Below are positions 21,718 through 30,082 of a stretch of 64,000 nucleotides of DNA, piece by piece. Source of the stretch: Dyella acidisoli (lineage in GTDB: Bacteria; Pseudomonadota; Gammaproteobacteria; Xanthomonadales; Rhodanobacteraceae); contig NZ_BSOB01000018.1 in NCBI RefSeq assembly GCF_030160295.1, positions 62,446 through 126,445 of the forward strand. Direction: 5' to 3'. The number at the start of each line of letters is the position of its first letter. Position 1 is the stretch's first letter. Made by a program: the position numbers and the translations under genes. The notes under the pieces were generated by a model. The model ran no database searches and was not told the origin of the DNA. It was given only the letters and a program-made list of their open reading frames with translations.

Positions 21718-23166
21718 GTGAATTGGATGGCAAGTTCGTTATTGAGATTTTTGCTTATATTTCTTGTGATAAGCGGGGTGCCTACAGTGCAAGCGGGCGA
21801 CGCCCCACCGGCTTGTGCGGTGGACTATGTTGCATCGGACCACGGCAGAGTCATCCCATCTAAGGTTACGGGTATACCCGGGGCAAGACTGACGCTCTAT
21901 AGGATCCATCCCGACAATCTCAAAATTGGCTATCTGCAAAACGCAGATGCCAAGGCAGACGCGGCATATCTGTTGACAGGTGACAAGGTCCAGCAAGTGG
22001 AAACTTGCGACGGCTACGCCTTCGTACGCTTCGACGGACCGCACCGTGTATCTACCGGCTGGGTCGAAAGCGATCGGCTTGCACCACAGGGCGAGCCTTA
22101 TCAGCTCACCCCCCCAAATACAGAGGCACTTTGCCAAGCTGCGGCCGAGATCATGAACCATGGCGGCAGTTTTCCAGCCATTCCTCAGCGCTCACTCGAT
22201 AAAGTCTTTGCCAGCAAGAACGGCTATTCTGATTATGGGCAACGCGGGCAGGCGATGACGCGCTTGAAGGTGGGTGATCGCGTTTTTGCCTCTATCGATG
22301 TCAATGACGGTGGTAGTTGCTCGTCCACATATCAAGACATTTGGAGCGCAGATCTATCCCAAAAACTTTCACCAAAGACCAGGCAGTACGACGATCCGGC
22401 GTACAACCTTTCGGAAGGTCGTGATGAGACATGGGTCGAGATCCTTGGTAAGCCTGTTTTGCTGGGGAATGGGCCGGGATCTGATGTGTTTTATATCTCG
22501 ACGCTAGACGATGGCGGAAACATTCATACGGCCTGCAAAGGTTCACTACAACCTTTGACATCCAAGCGTCTTGTTTCATCAAGTGACAATAAGGTCTGCG
22601 CCGCGATCACGCGTGGTGAAGAGAAGCAGGCGGCCATGGGAGAGCCAACCGGGGATAGCTGGATCACACTATCCTCACCGCTTAAAGGTCTAAAGCGCAT
22701 CGGAAAATCTGGCAACGACGTATTTGTATACGAGGATGGCAACCCGAGCACAATCACTTACAAAGCCCTCAATTCCGGCTCGATTGATCTAAACAATGAT
22801 GGAAAGCCAGTGCGTATTGCGCTCGTCGCCTATGAAAATTCGTCGGGTGCAGGTTGCGGCAGCGGAGTGCATCTTGAGGCCCCGGTATTGATCGATAAAG
22901 ACGATCACATCGATCCAAGCGAGCCGGTAAACGATGCGATATTCAAACGAATTGGCGGCCCTTTGTACGAACAAGAAGCTTTTCCGACGGGCAGCATGAG
23001 GGCCGGGTTTGTGATAGTGGCCGGCAAGCACTATTTGGAAACGACCTGGAATTCGGGTGAGCAACAGATATGGAGCCTTTCCGACAATAAGGCCATGAAG
23101 CTTTGCTCACTGCAGACGCTGCATTACGTCGTAATTCCGAATGACGACGTGGGTACAGTTAACTAG
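21718..23166 (+). CDS. Hypothetical secreted protein with SH3-like N-terminal domain (island cargo)
   Basis: A 482-residue protein with a clear signal peptide (residues 1-26, cleavage after TVQA). Residues about 90-125 (GDKVQQVETCDGYAFVRF ... GWVESDRL) look like a bacterial SH3 domain, often used to bind peptidoglycan or other proteins. The rest is beta-rich with several Cys and a Ca-binding-like DLNNDGKP at about 361. GTG start has GGAG 5 bases upstream; ATG three codons later is an alternative. Not recognised beyond this. It lies in an unrelated-to-core cargo block. Confidence 0.7.
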   Translation: MNWMASSLLRFLLIFLVISGVPTVQAGDAPPACAVDYVASDHGRVIPSKVTGIPGARLTLYRIHPDNLKIGYLQNADAKADAAYLLTGDKVQQVETCDGYAFVRFDGPHRVSTGWVESDRLAPQGEPYQLTPPNTEALCQAAAEIMNHGGSFPAIPQRSLDKVFASKNGYSDYGQRGQAMTRLKVGDRVFASIDVNDGGSCSSTYQDIWSADLSQKLSPKTRQYDDPAYNLSEGRDETWVEILGKPVLLGNGPGSDVFYISTLDDGGNIHTACKGSLQPLTSKRLVSSSDNKVCAAITRGEEKQAAMGEPTGDSWITLSSPLKGLKRIGKSGNDVFVYEDGNPSTITYKALNSGSIDLNNDGKPVRIALVAYENSSGAGCGSGVHLEAPVLIDKDDHIDPSEPVNDAIFKRIGGPLYEQEAFPTGSMRAGFVIVAGKHYLETTWNSGEQQIWSLSDNKAMKLCSLQTLHYVVIPNDDVGTVN

Positions 23167-23275
23167 CTATCTTGGAAAAAAATCGGAGCATGACCGCTGG
23201 ACGTTCTCTCCGTTTTTCCCTATGCGCTCGATCTCGGTACGCTGAGACGAACATTGGGCGAACATTGCGTGGAAC

Positions 23276-23301
23276 CGTCCGACTCCGACCCAAAGCGGAT
23301 G
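23276..23301 (+). repeat. 26-base repeat with inverted ends, copy 2
   Basis: Second copy of the repeat at 21663-21688 (3 mismatches). It ends 7 bases before the start of the small membrane protein gene at 23309. Confidence 0.7.
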
Positions 23302-23308
23302 ACTTTTT

Positions 23309-23524
23309 ATGCAGAAGGAATTGGAATCGATGCCTATTAGATGGATGCTTAAGGTCGCTTTTGCAGCCAATGCTATGGCTTTTATGCTTCTGCTATGTCT
23401 GTTCTTGATCGTTCTCTTTGCCAGAGGACCCGAATCGGCAGATCGTGTCTGGACCGACTGCCCGTATTACTTGATCGTTTGGCCCATTTCGATTGTTGTA
23501 TGTGTGAAGTTTCTAAGGAGATAG
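23309..23524 (+). CDS. Small two-helix membrane protein (island cargo)
   Basis: A 71-residue protein with two hydrophobic segments (residues about 14-38, FAANAMAFMLLLCLFLIVLF, and about 52-67, YYLIVWPISIVVCVKFL) joined by a short polar loop. ATG at 23309; an in-frame ATG at residue 8 (MPIRWMLK) is an alternative start. No family recognised. It follows the large exported protein in the same direction and may function with it. Confidence 0.5.
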   Translation: MQKELESMPIRWMLKVAFAANAMAFMLLLCLFLIVLFARGPESADRVWTDCPYYLIVWPISIVVCVKFLRR

Positions 23525-23643
23525 AGCTTCCGAAATTGAGTGCGCTTGCCGCTCGCTTGCGCGACCTTATCGCGATGCGTTTAAACGCATCGCAGGACTC
23601 CCGGGATCGACGCCAGGCGCAGACAGCGTGAGCTGCGGATAAC

Positions 23644-23758
23644 TTGCGACGGTTACGGTTACAGTAGGTTATGGCTTTTCCGTAAGGTTCCCTACAAATA
23701 TTTTTTTGACCTCTAGTAGGAATGCCGTATCCTGCCGTAACCGTAACCGCTACGGCAA
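23644..23758. other. Origin-like inverted repeat beside the primase block
   Basis: The left arm (23644-23668) contains GGTTACGGTTAC, and the right arm (23731-23758) contains GTAACCGTAACC; the outer bases TTGC/GCAA also pair. Between them lies an inner CCTAC/GTAGG pair and an AT-rich stretch (about 23694-23708). P4-type primases start replication at repeated sites near their gene, so this is a candidate origin. It could also be a regulatory site. Confidence 0.45.
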
Positions 23759-23818
23759 TCAGTTGGACAACAAAAAGCCACCTCAATGGGCGGCTTCGTT
23801 GCGACAGCCCTACTCCGC

Positions 23819-24292
23819 TCAGCAGCCGAACTGCTCGACCATCTGGCGGTCAGCGTTTATAGCCGGCCCCATGAACGGCCGAGCATGGGGCCAATGAGCC
23901 GGTTTCATCATCAGATACCGGCCACGCGCAACCTTCGCGCGCTCATCGAGCCATCGCCTTTCTATGGCGAACTGCACGCTACAAGACATAGGAATACGCC
24001 GAATGGGAACACCGACCATCAGTAGCGCAGCGATCATCGCACCGTTGCAGATATAACCGAATTGATGGCTTTCAGCAGTGTGCTTCAGTCCGTAGCTGTT
24101 ACGCATGCGTGCCATCGCCTTGCTTGTCTGAACGCCTTCGAGAAAACGGAGCGCCGCCGCAACCTGCGAATGGAAATTGTTTTCAAGGTCGGAGCGCCAC
24201 TCTGCGAACTCCGCGTCAGTTACGCGCGACGTACGGATTCCATTGGCAGACAGGTCAGGGGTTTTCTTTAGTACTTCTGTGAATGTGAGCAT
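23819..24292 (-). CDS. Conserved-type hypothetical protein of P4-like elements
   Basis: A 157-residue protein with a charged N-terminal half and a block SYGLKHTAESHQFGYICNGAMIAALLMVGVP (residues about 66-96). This recalls small proteins often encoded next to primases in integrated elements. It lies 64 bases downstream of the primase gene on the same strand and is probably co-transcribed. Function is unknown. Confidence 0.65.
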   Translation of the reverse strand: MLTFTEVLKKTPDLSANGIRTSRVTDAEFAEWRSDLENNFHSQVAAALRFLEGVQTSKAMARMRNSYGLKHTAESHQFGYICNGAMIAALLMVGVPIRRIPMSCSVQFAIERRWLDERAKVARGRYLMMKPAHWPHARPFMGPAINADRQMVEQFGC

Positions 24293-24356
24293 GTTGTTTT
24301 GATTCTCGGAAATTTGTCATGCCCGCCAGGGTGCACGCCCCGACGGCTCAATAGGG

Positions 24357-26680
24357 TCAGAGAGGGCTGCCACCATCATCGTCGGCGCCTGCAAGCACTT
24401 CTAGTGCAGTGGCGCTCTGATTGAACTCACGCGCACGCACTGCTTCGGCAGCAATCTCGACGGGAGCGGCATGCTGCCAACGCTCGACGTTGCGAAGAAT
24501 CCAGCATTTCGACGCCTTGTGGCGAACCTTCACAACACGCCCGCCTCCGTACTGAAGCGCGCCAGCTTCATTCAGCGCGCGACGCATGGCGGGAGTAATC
24601 GAAGCGTTATCGGCGCCATCGCACAGGACTTCGGCGGCATCGGCGCCGGTAATGATGTCCACGGGCCAGCGACCTACAAGCTCTCCGGTACTCTGCTGGA
24701 TCATGGACCGAGACGCGGCGAGCGCAGCGCGCTTTGCCTCATTCATCGGCGGACGCTCGCCCGGGTTGAACGCGCGTATATCACGCTCGCGCAGCCATGC
24801 ACCTATGGCATTGATGAACTCGACGTCATCTAACAACGCATAGAGTTTGGCGTACGTCTCCGGTGAACGAGGAGCAGCGTTATGGCGTACCACGCGCCAG
24901 CGGCGGTCCGTATCCTTCATCGGCAACGCGTTTTCGTAATTCGAAAACACCAGCCAGCGGCAGGAATTGTGTTCTTTGAATTGGCGACCGAACTTTGGAT
25001 TAATCGCTCGCTCCTCAGCGTTAATGATGGCGTTAAGCCGGTTCGCATGGCGGAACTGGTTGTCCCCCCCCCCACCTTCCTGTACTTCGTCAACCATCGC
25101 CAGCACGCGCCCGGCCAGCGTGCCGTTAAATTGGCTTTCCAATAGCGCCGGCAAATCCACGTTCGGCGCCACGTATCCGCGCCACACACGCGACAGGACC
25201 GACGCCATCCAGTTACGACCCGTGCCAGTATTCTTGGCGATGTGCAGCCAACCGTAATGCGGGAGTACGCCGGGTTTTTGCTCGATATGCGCCAGCCAAT
25301 CAAGAAACACCTCGCGTTCGGTAACGTCTTCGAACAGGTATGTGACATGATCGAGGAACGGCGTCACGTCTGCTAATGACGGTCGGCGCTCAATCGGGCG
25401 CCAGGCATTGAGCGCGGTGCCTCCGTCAGGGTCGCAGCAGAATTCAGCGGCGCCAGCGTGAAATGTTCGTGTCTCCACGGTTTTTCTGCCCTTATGCCTT
25501 TTCCACACCACCGCTGTCGGAATGCTCCGCATAGGGTTGTCTTCGCGCGCGCTTACACAGCTTGCTGTCAGGTCGCAAAACTCATTGAAGGTCAGGACTG
25601 CTTGGGGGCGGCTTACGCGGCCCACTTGGCTGCCCGCCGTAATCCAGACGCAGTCGTCCAACATGTCAGTCAGACTCATACGCGGCGGAGTAACGTATTG
25701 CGCGTCGTCTTGAAGGCGGGCGTTTTGCTCTTTCTGCTGTCGTCGCCGCGCTTCGTCGCGCCCAGCGTTAGCCGACTCCGCTGGCAGGACCAACGCCGCA
25801 CGGACCGCATCCACGCCATGCTGTGCCGCATAGTCGTTCCAATCCTGCCCGATGGTAGGCGGCATGATCCATGGCAAGCCCGTGGCTTCGGCGGCCCTCT
25901 GACCTGTGCCGCTTTCGTCGTTGTCGGCGGCCACTCCTATTAGCTGTCCACGTAATAGCTCAGCGACAGGCTTTAAGCCACCAGCGTCGAACGCAACAAC
26001 AACTGGCCGCCCGGTTGCCTCTTGCACGCTGGCGCCGGTGGCATAACCTTCAACCAGCCATGCAGGGCCATCTCCGCCAAAGCGATAGAAGCAACCGCGT
26101 TTCTCGCCGCCAGCCAGATAGAACTTGGCGCCGTCATAGGTGATCCGTTGCAGGCTCACCAGTTCACCGCCCGCATTGTTGAGTGGAATCAGCAAATCGC
26201 CAGCGCGAACACGATTACGTCGGTGCGCGCCACGCGCAGCCCGTGCGACTGTACGCGCTTGCGCTGAAGATAGGGGTGGCTGGTAGCCGTGTCTGCGACT
26301 TCCCATGCCGCGCGGGCATGTTCCGCTGCCTCGGCGCGGCAATGTTTTTCTGCGCGCTCACGCTCAACGCGTGCCATTTCCACCCGGCGCTTCTGCTCCG
26401 CGCGCTCACCAGGTGTTAACTCAGAATCTCGTTTCGAGCACCAGTTATGCGACTCACCTGTTTTCCAGTTACCAAACATACCGGCTGGTATGCCATCGCC
26501 ATGCAGGACTGCCCAGCCGTTTTTACTGTCCTTGCTATCACCTTCGACGCGGAAGCGGATCAGTTCACCGTTAGGTATCAAGTCCTCACGCGTAAATTCC
26601 GGAACAATGCCGGCCGCGTGCATGGCCGCTTCAAACTGGCGTGTTACTTCGGCGCCGACGTGATTCTGCCGGACGCTCAC
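24357..26680 (-). pseudogene. P4-type primase/helicase (TOPRIM + D5-like NTPase), frame-shifted
   Basis: The N-terminal 160 codons read in one frame (26189-26680) and the remainder in another (24357 to about 26240). The switch lies near 26205-26235, after HPYLQRKRVQSHGLRVAR and before NRVRAGDLLIPLNN. The second part has a TOPRIM-like segment (WLVEGYATG, then AADNDESGTG) and an SF3/D5-like NTPase (KNTGTGRNWM, then LAMVDEVQEG). The protein would unwind and prime the element's origin. GTG at 26680 overlaps the stop of the AlpA-like gene (GTGA). Either a broken gene, a sequencing error or, less likely, programmed frameshifting; there is no slippery heptamer at the join. Confidence 0.8.
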
Positions 26681-26877
26681 GCCGCAATCTCCGTTGCCTG
26701 TGATTCGGCGAATGCAACCACATCGGCATATCGCCAGCGCGTACACCCAGGGGAGAGGTGAATAGCCTTCGGTGCCTTATTCAACTGGCACCAGTTCCAC
26801 CATGTGCTGCGGGAGATCGACAAGATTCGCGCCGCTTCATTGGCGCTTACATACTGGGGAGTTACTTTTGATTGCAT
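26677..26877 (-). CDS. AlpA-like small DNA-binding protein
   Basis: A 66-residue winged-helix/MerR-type protein if started at ATG 26877 (the frame extends 21 codons further). YVSANEAARILSISRSTWWNWCQ is the helix-turn-helix, and SPGCTRWRYADVVAFAES is the typical AlpA/excisionase end. Such proteins act as excisionase or activator of integrase/primase in P4-like elements. Its stop overlaps the primase GTG start. Confidence 0.8.
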   Translation of the reverse strand: MQSKVTPQYVSANEAARILSISRSTWWNWCQLNKAPKAIHLSPGCTRWRYADVVAFAESQATEIAA

Positions 26878-26953
26878 GCGGGTTAGACCTATCCGTCTTG
26901 GTTTGGACAACCCGAATACTGAATATCGAAAAGAAAGCACGCTTAGCGTACTT

Positions 26954-27424
26954 TCATTTTTTTAATCCCCCCCCCTCCTTCAGTGCCTTCCGGATTGTTG
27001 GCGCTGAAAGTTCAAATTTTCGGGCCAGTTTGCTGACAAGATCCCGATCAGAAGCCCCATTCTTTACAAATTTCCGAGCCTCGTCACAAATCTTGTCACT
27101 GCGACCCTGCGCGCTTTTCTTCCGTTGGATGGCGGTCTTCTTTCCGCCTTCCGACTGCATCGCAAGCAGCGCTTTCTTTCTATCCTTTTGTTCGATCTTC
27201 GAGACAAGAGTGATTAGCGTTAGGCCGTCCATTGGCTTGAGGGACTTCACTTCCCGAAGCGTCGCATTGCGCCGGAGCATGTCGAGAAATTGATCAGCAT
27301 GCTTCTCCATCTCTCTCCAACGAAGGGCAGGCTCTGACATCTTTTTAATCGCGTCGCCTATCGAGGATTTAAACGCTGCTCCGATAACCGGCTTTATAGA
27401 TGATTTGATGCTCAACTTCGTCAT
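26954..27424 (-). CDS. Hypothetical protein, possible regulator (island)
   Basis: A 156-residue basic protein. The central part is helical and charged (WREMEKHADQFLDMLRR). The C-terminal segment, RDLVSKLARKFELSAPTIRKALKEG, reads like a helix-turn-helix. A run of nine G encodes part of the tail (EGGGLKK). It lies between integrase and AlpA-like genes and may control them. Family not recognised. Confidence 0.6.
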   Translation of the reverse strand: MTKLSIKSSIKPVIGAAFKSSIGDAIKKMSEPALRWREMEKHADQFLDMLRRNATLREVKSLKPMDGLTLITLVSKIEQKDRKKALLAMQSEGGKKTAIQRKKSAQGRSDKICDEARKFVKNGASDRDLVSKLARKFELSAPTIRKALKEGGGLKK

Positions 27425-27481
27425 GCCCTTACCTAGTCGTCCCAGACTGGATCTTTCTGGAAATTACAAATACACGCGCAC

Positions 27482-28726
27482 TCAACTCCGCTGATTCTTG
27501 AATGCGATCACCTGTCCGCCCACACGCAGGCCATCCAAATAGTCTGCCCACGCTTGCATGATCTTTCGTCGCTCTGGAAGATGTTGGGCCTTGTTGTAGA
27601 CCCCCGCGACGCCCGGCTCCTTATGCGATAGCTGACGCTCCAGGGCTTCGGCACTCCATCCCATCTCGCCTAGCAGCGTGCGTGCCATGTGGCGAAAACC
27701 GTGTCCGGTAATGATGCCCTTGTAGCCTAGGTGGGCCAGTGCGGCGTTCACTGCACCGTCTGACATATGCCGCTTTGGATCGCGCGCACCGGGGAATAGG
27801 TAGCGTCCATGTCCAGTAAGCGGGTGCAATTCGCGCAGTATTTCCAACGCCTGACGTGACAACGGCACAACATGCGAAGGAGTTTGCGGATTTTCCTTAG
27901 CGGCCTTTTTCAGTTTGCGATTTACAGGTGGCACCGTATAGCTAGGGTTTTCGCTCTCAAGGTCAAAGTGCACCCATTCCGCCATGCGAATTTCACCCGG
28001 GCGACAAAACCATAGTGGCGCCAGCTTCAACGCACACTGCACAGAAAAGGTGCCAGTGAATCCCTCGATAGCGCGCATCAACTCACCGACTTGTGCTGGG
28101 TCCGTAATCGTCGGATGGTTTTTCGGCTGACGAGCCGGCAGCGTGTCGCGCAGGTCCGCAGCCGGATCGCGGCTGGCTCGTTCGGTCGCGACTTCAAATC
28201 GGAACACGCGGCTTAGTTGATGTCGTAGCCGATGCGATTGCTCGATGTGACTTTGCTTCACCAGGTGCATTAGCAGCGGACGAATTTCCGCCACTCCGAT
28301 ATTCGCAACAGGCAGCGCGCCAATTCGCGGGAAGGCATGGTTCTCTAAACGGTCACGCTCTTTCGCAAATTGGCCCGGAGTCCATTCGGGTTGCTTCACC
28401 GCCAGCCATTCACGCGCGACCACTTCGAAACTGTTCGCTGCACGGTCGGCGCCGGCCGCCTTCTCGGCTTTGCGCTGTTGACCAGGATCAGCACCAGCCG
28501 CCAGAAGTTTTCGCGCGGCATCACGTCGATTTCGTGCATCGGAAAGGCTGGTGTCTGGGTAAGTACCCTGCGATAGGCGTTTCTCCTTGCCCCCAAATCG
28601 GTACTTCAACCGCCACCACTTGCCCCCTGAAGGGGAAATTTCGAGATACATGCCCCCGCCATCGAACAGGCGCTGGGTCTTTTCGGCTGGCTTGGCCTTG
28701 CGTATAGCAGTGTCAGAAAGTGCCAT
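27482..28726 (-). CDS. P4-type tyrosine integrase
   Basis: A 414-residue site-specific recombinase. It begins with the standard MALSDTAIRKAKP of P4/CP4-57 integrases (DUF4102 arm-binding domain), then a core-binding domain, and the catalytic domain. Catalytic residues seen are Arg in FCRPGEIRMAEW, HGFRHMART (His-x-x-Arg), QLSHKE, and the nucleophile Tyr in VAGVYNKA. I take ATG 28726 as start; the frame is open 29 codons further. The gene lies 155 bases from the 3' end of tRNA-Met, the expected attachment target. Confidence 0.93.
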   Translation of the reverse strand: MALSDTAIRKAKPAEKTQRLFDGGGMYLEISPSGGKWWRLKYRFGGKEKRLSQGTYPDTSLSDARNRRDAARKLLAAGADPGQQRKAEKAAGADRAANSFEVVAREWLAVKQPEWTPGQFAKERDRLENHAFPRIGALPVANIGVAEIRPLLMHLVKQSHIEQSHRLRHQLSRVFRFEVATERASRDPAADLRDTLPARQPKNHPTITDPAQVGELMRAIEGFTGTFSVQCALKLAPLWFCRPGEIRMAEWVHFDLESENPSYTVPPVNRKLKKAAKENPQTPSHVVPLSRQALEILRELHPLTGHGRYLFPGARDPKRHMSDGAVNAALAHLGYKGIITGHGFRHMARTLLGEMGWSAEALERQLSHKEPGVAGVYNKAQHLPERRKIMQAWADYLDGLRVGGQVIAFKNQRS

Positions 28727-28881
28727 GTGGGGGCAACTGCTTTGGGGATCGGTATACAGGCCCCCAATGTTGCCCCCGGATATCAATGGACCAGATGGGG
28801 CTGGACCGGACAAAGAATTCCCCGAAACCCTTGGTATTGCTGAATCCTCAGGGCTTTATCGGACGGACTTGGATGCGTATA

Positions 28882-28958
28882 TGGTGGCTATGGGTGGACT
28901 CGAACCACCGACCCCAGCATTATGAGTGCTGTGCTCTAACCGGCTGAGCTACATAGCC
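28882..28958 (-). tRNA. tRNA-Met (CAU), elongator type
   Basis: A 77-base cloverleaf on the minus strand with acceptor GGCTATG/CATAGCC, discriminator A, encoded CCA, anticodon loop CTCATAAT (anticodon CAU) and T-loop GGTTCGAGTCC. The acceptor stem agrees with elongator tRNA-Met more than with the CAU-bearing isoleucine tRNA. The integrase gene faces its 3' end. Confidence 0.93.
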
Positions 28959-29143
28959 AAGGGGTGCGCCGTCCGGGATCCGGAGCGGACTTCGTTCAGG
29001 CGGGGCGCGGCAGTTTAATCGGGCTGCCCTTGCGGTTCAAGTGGTTGGCTTGCTCCCGCTTCGTAGGCTGTGGTTGAATCGATCCAGGGTCGCGAGCGCT
29101 GACGTCTCTGCCAGATTGCAGCGACAGGCCCCGAGGAGGCTGG

Positions 29144-29686
29144 ATGATCGACGCAGATGGCTACCGTCCGAATGTTGGCATTGTGCTGCTAAACGCAGAC
29201 GGCCGGCTGTTCTGGGCGCGCCGCGTCCATCGGGACGGCTGGCAGTTTCCCCAGGGCGGCATGCGCAGCGACGAAACCCCGCTGGAGGCCATGTACCGGG
29301 AGCTGGAAGAAGAAACCGGCCTGATGCCCCAGCATGTCGAAGTGCTCGCCAGCACCCGTGGCTGGCTGCGCTACAAGCTACCCAATCGCTATATCCGCCA
29401 TCATCAGCATCCCACCTGCATAGGCCAGAAGCAGGTGTGGTTTCTGCTGAAGCTGGTCGGAGCCGAAGACGCCCTGCGCCTGGATGCCTGCGACAAGCCC
29501 GAATTCGATCTCTGGCGCTGGGTGGATTTCTGGTACCCCGCTGCCCACGTGGTGAATTTCAAACGCGACGTCTACCACCGCGCCCTGCGCCACTTCGCGC
29601 CGCTGGTGGAAAACATGTTGTGCATCCAACTGGGACCGCAACCACAGCTGCATAGCCGTCCCGGGCGAGGCCGTCGAGCCGCCTGA
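29144..29686 (+). CDS. rppH: RNA 5'-pyrophosphohydrolase
   Basis: A 180-residue Nudix hydrolase that removes pyrophosphate from the 5' end of mRNA and so triggers RNase E decay. The N-terminus is [17 protein letters not shown], the RppH hallmark. The Nudix box [23 protein letters not shown] fits G-x5-E-x7-REUxEExGU, at residues about 38-60. GAGGAGG-like sequence lies about 9 bases upstream. The usual length is 160-180. Confidence 0.96.
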   Translation: MIDADGYRPNVGIVLLNADGRLFWARRVHRDGWQFPQGGMRSDETPLEAMYRELEEETGLMPQHVEVLASTRGWLRYKLPNRYIRHHQHPTCIGQKQVWFLLKLVGAEDALRLDACDKPEFDLWRWVDFWYPAAHVVNFKRDVYHRALRHFAPLVENMLCIQLGPQPQLHSRPGRGRRAA

Positions 29687-29707
29687 TCCGGGCGCTTAAC
29701 GAACTCT

Positions 29708-29738
29708 AGTTGACAATCATTCGCATTCGCGTTGAAAT
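29708..29738 (+). promoter_or_regulatory. Promoter with Fur-box-like site upstream of bfd
   Basis: TTGACA (29710-29715) and TGAAAT (29733-29738) are 17 bases apart. The spacer carries ACAATCATTCGCATTC, a reasonable match to the Fur box (GATAATGATAATCATTATC). Iron repression of bfd is known in this family. Confidence 0.55.
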
Positions 29739-29745
29739 GCGCGGC

Positions 29746-29946
29746 ATGTACATATGCCTGTGCAACGCCGTTACCGATCACGACATCCGCCGCGCGGCCG
29801 CCGACGGCGTGCGCAGCTTCGCCGAGTTACAGGCGCGCACCGGCTGCTCCGATTGCTGCGGCTGCTGCGAAACCGAAGCCCGCTCCACACTGGACAAGGC
29901 TATCGAGCAAGTCACGCTGGATTTGCCGATCTTCGTCGCGGCCTGA
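29746..29946 (+). CDS. bfd: Bacterioferritin-associated ferredoxin
   Basis: A 66-residue [2Fe-2S] protein that delivers electrons to bacterioferritin to release stored iron. Cys ligands are seen in MYICLCNAVTD (Cys4, Cys6) and TGCSDCCGC (Cys at about 35 and 38). ATG at 29746 is chosen by homology; the open frame begins at 29710 in the promoter. The start lies only about 8 bases after the -10 element, so the mRNA may be leaderless or nearly so. It stands upstream of bfr. Confidence 0.93.
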   Translation: MYICLCNAVTDHDIRRAAADGVRSFAELQARTGCSDCCGCCETEARSTLDKAIEQVTLDLPIFVAA

Positions 29947-29968
29947 TCGGACAACATCTTTTGCCTTA

Positions 29969-29997
29969 AACGCCATCGCCTCGTGCGATGGCGTTTT
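29969..29997 (+). terminator. Intrinsic terminator after bfd
   Basis: AACGCCATCG (29969-29978) pairs with CGATGGCGTT (29986-29995), followed by TTTTGCTTTT. It separates the bfd transcript from bfr. Confidence 0.85.
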
Positions 29998-30007
29998 GCT
30001 TTTCCGG

Positions 30008-30025
30008 CAAATCATTCTCATTGCC
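30008..30025 (+). promoter_or_regulatory. Fur-box-like site upstream of bfr
   Basis: CAAATCATTCTCATTGCC resembles half of a Fur box (AATCATTCTCATT). TATAGT at 30047-30052 is a possible -10. The ATG of bfr is at 30083, with GGAG 8 bases upstream. Confidence 0.45.
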
Positions 30026-30082
30026 CCATCGCTTCGCGCAGAACCGTATAGTTCCGCATCACCCTAGTTCCGGAGAACAGCC

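Larger units (their letters stand above)
20160..28881. mobile_element. Integrated P4-like genomic island at tRNA-Met
   Basis: The block between the 19932-20216 gene and tRNA-Met has lower GC and different codon use than its flanks. It holds a tyrosine integrase whose gene lies beside the 3' end of tRNA-Met, then a regulator-like gene, an AlpA-like gene, a P4-type primase/helicase, an origin-like inverted repeat and a set of unrecognised cargo genes. This is the layout of a satellite-type or replicating integrative element. The tRNA-proximal edge is clear. The distal edge near 20160 is set only by composition, because I found no second copy of the tRNA 3' end. Confidence 0.75.

Noticed and set aside
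21663-23301. Integron attC sites
   Set aside because: The repeat has inverted ends but lacks the GTTRRRY core and no integron integrase is present.
19500-24000. Second copy of the tRNA-Met 3' end (distal att site of the island)
   Set aside because: I looked for TGGGTGGACTCGAACC-like sequence along the distal side and found no convincing match; the distal boundary is therefore left approximate.
28727-28813. 29-codon upstream extension of the integrase
   Set aside because: Not similar to P4 integrases, whose usual start MALSDTAIRKAKP lies at 28726.
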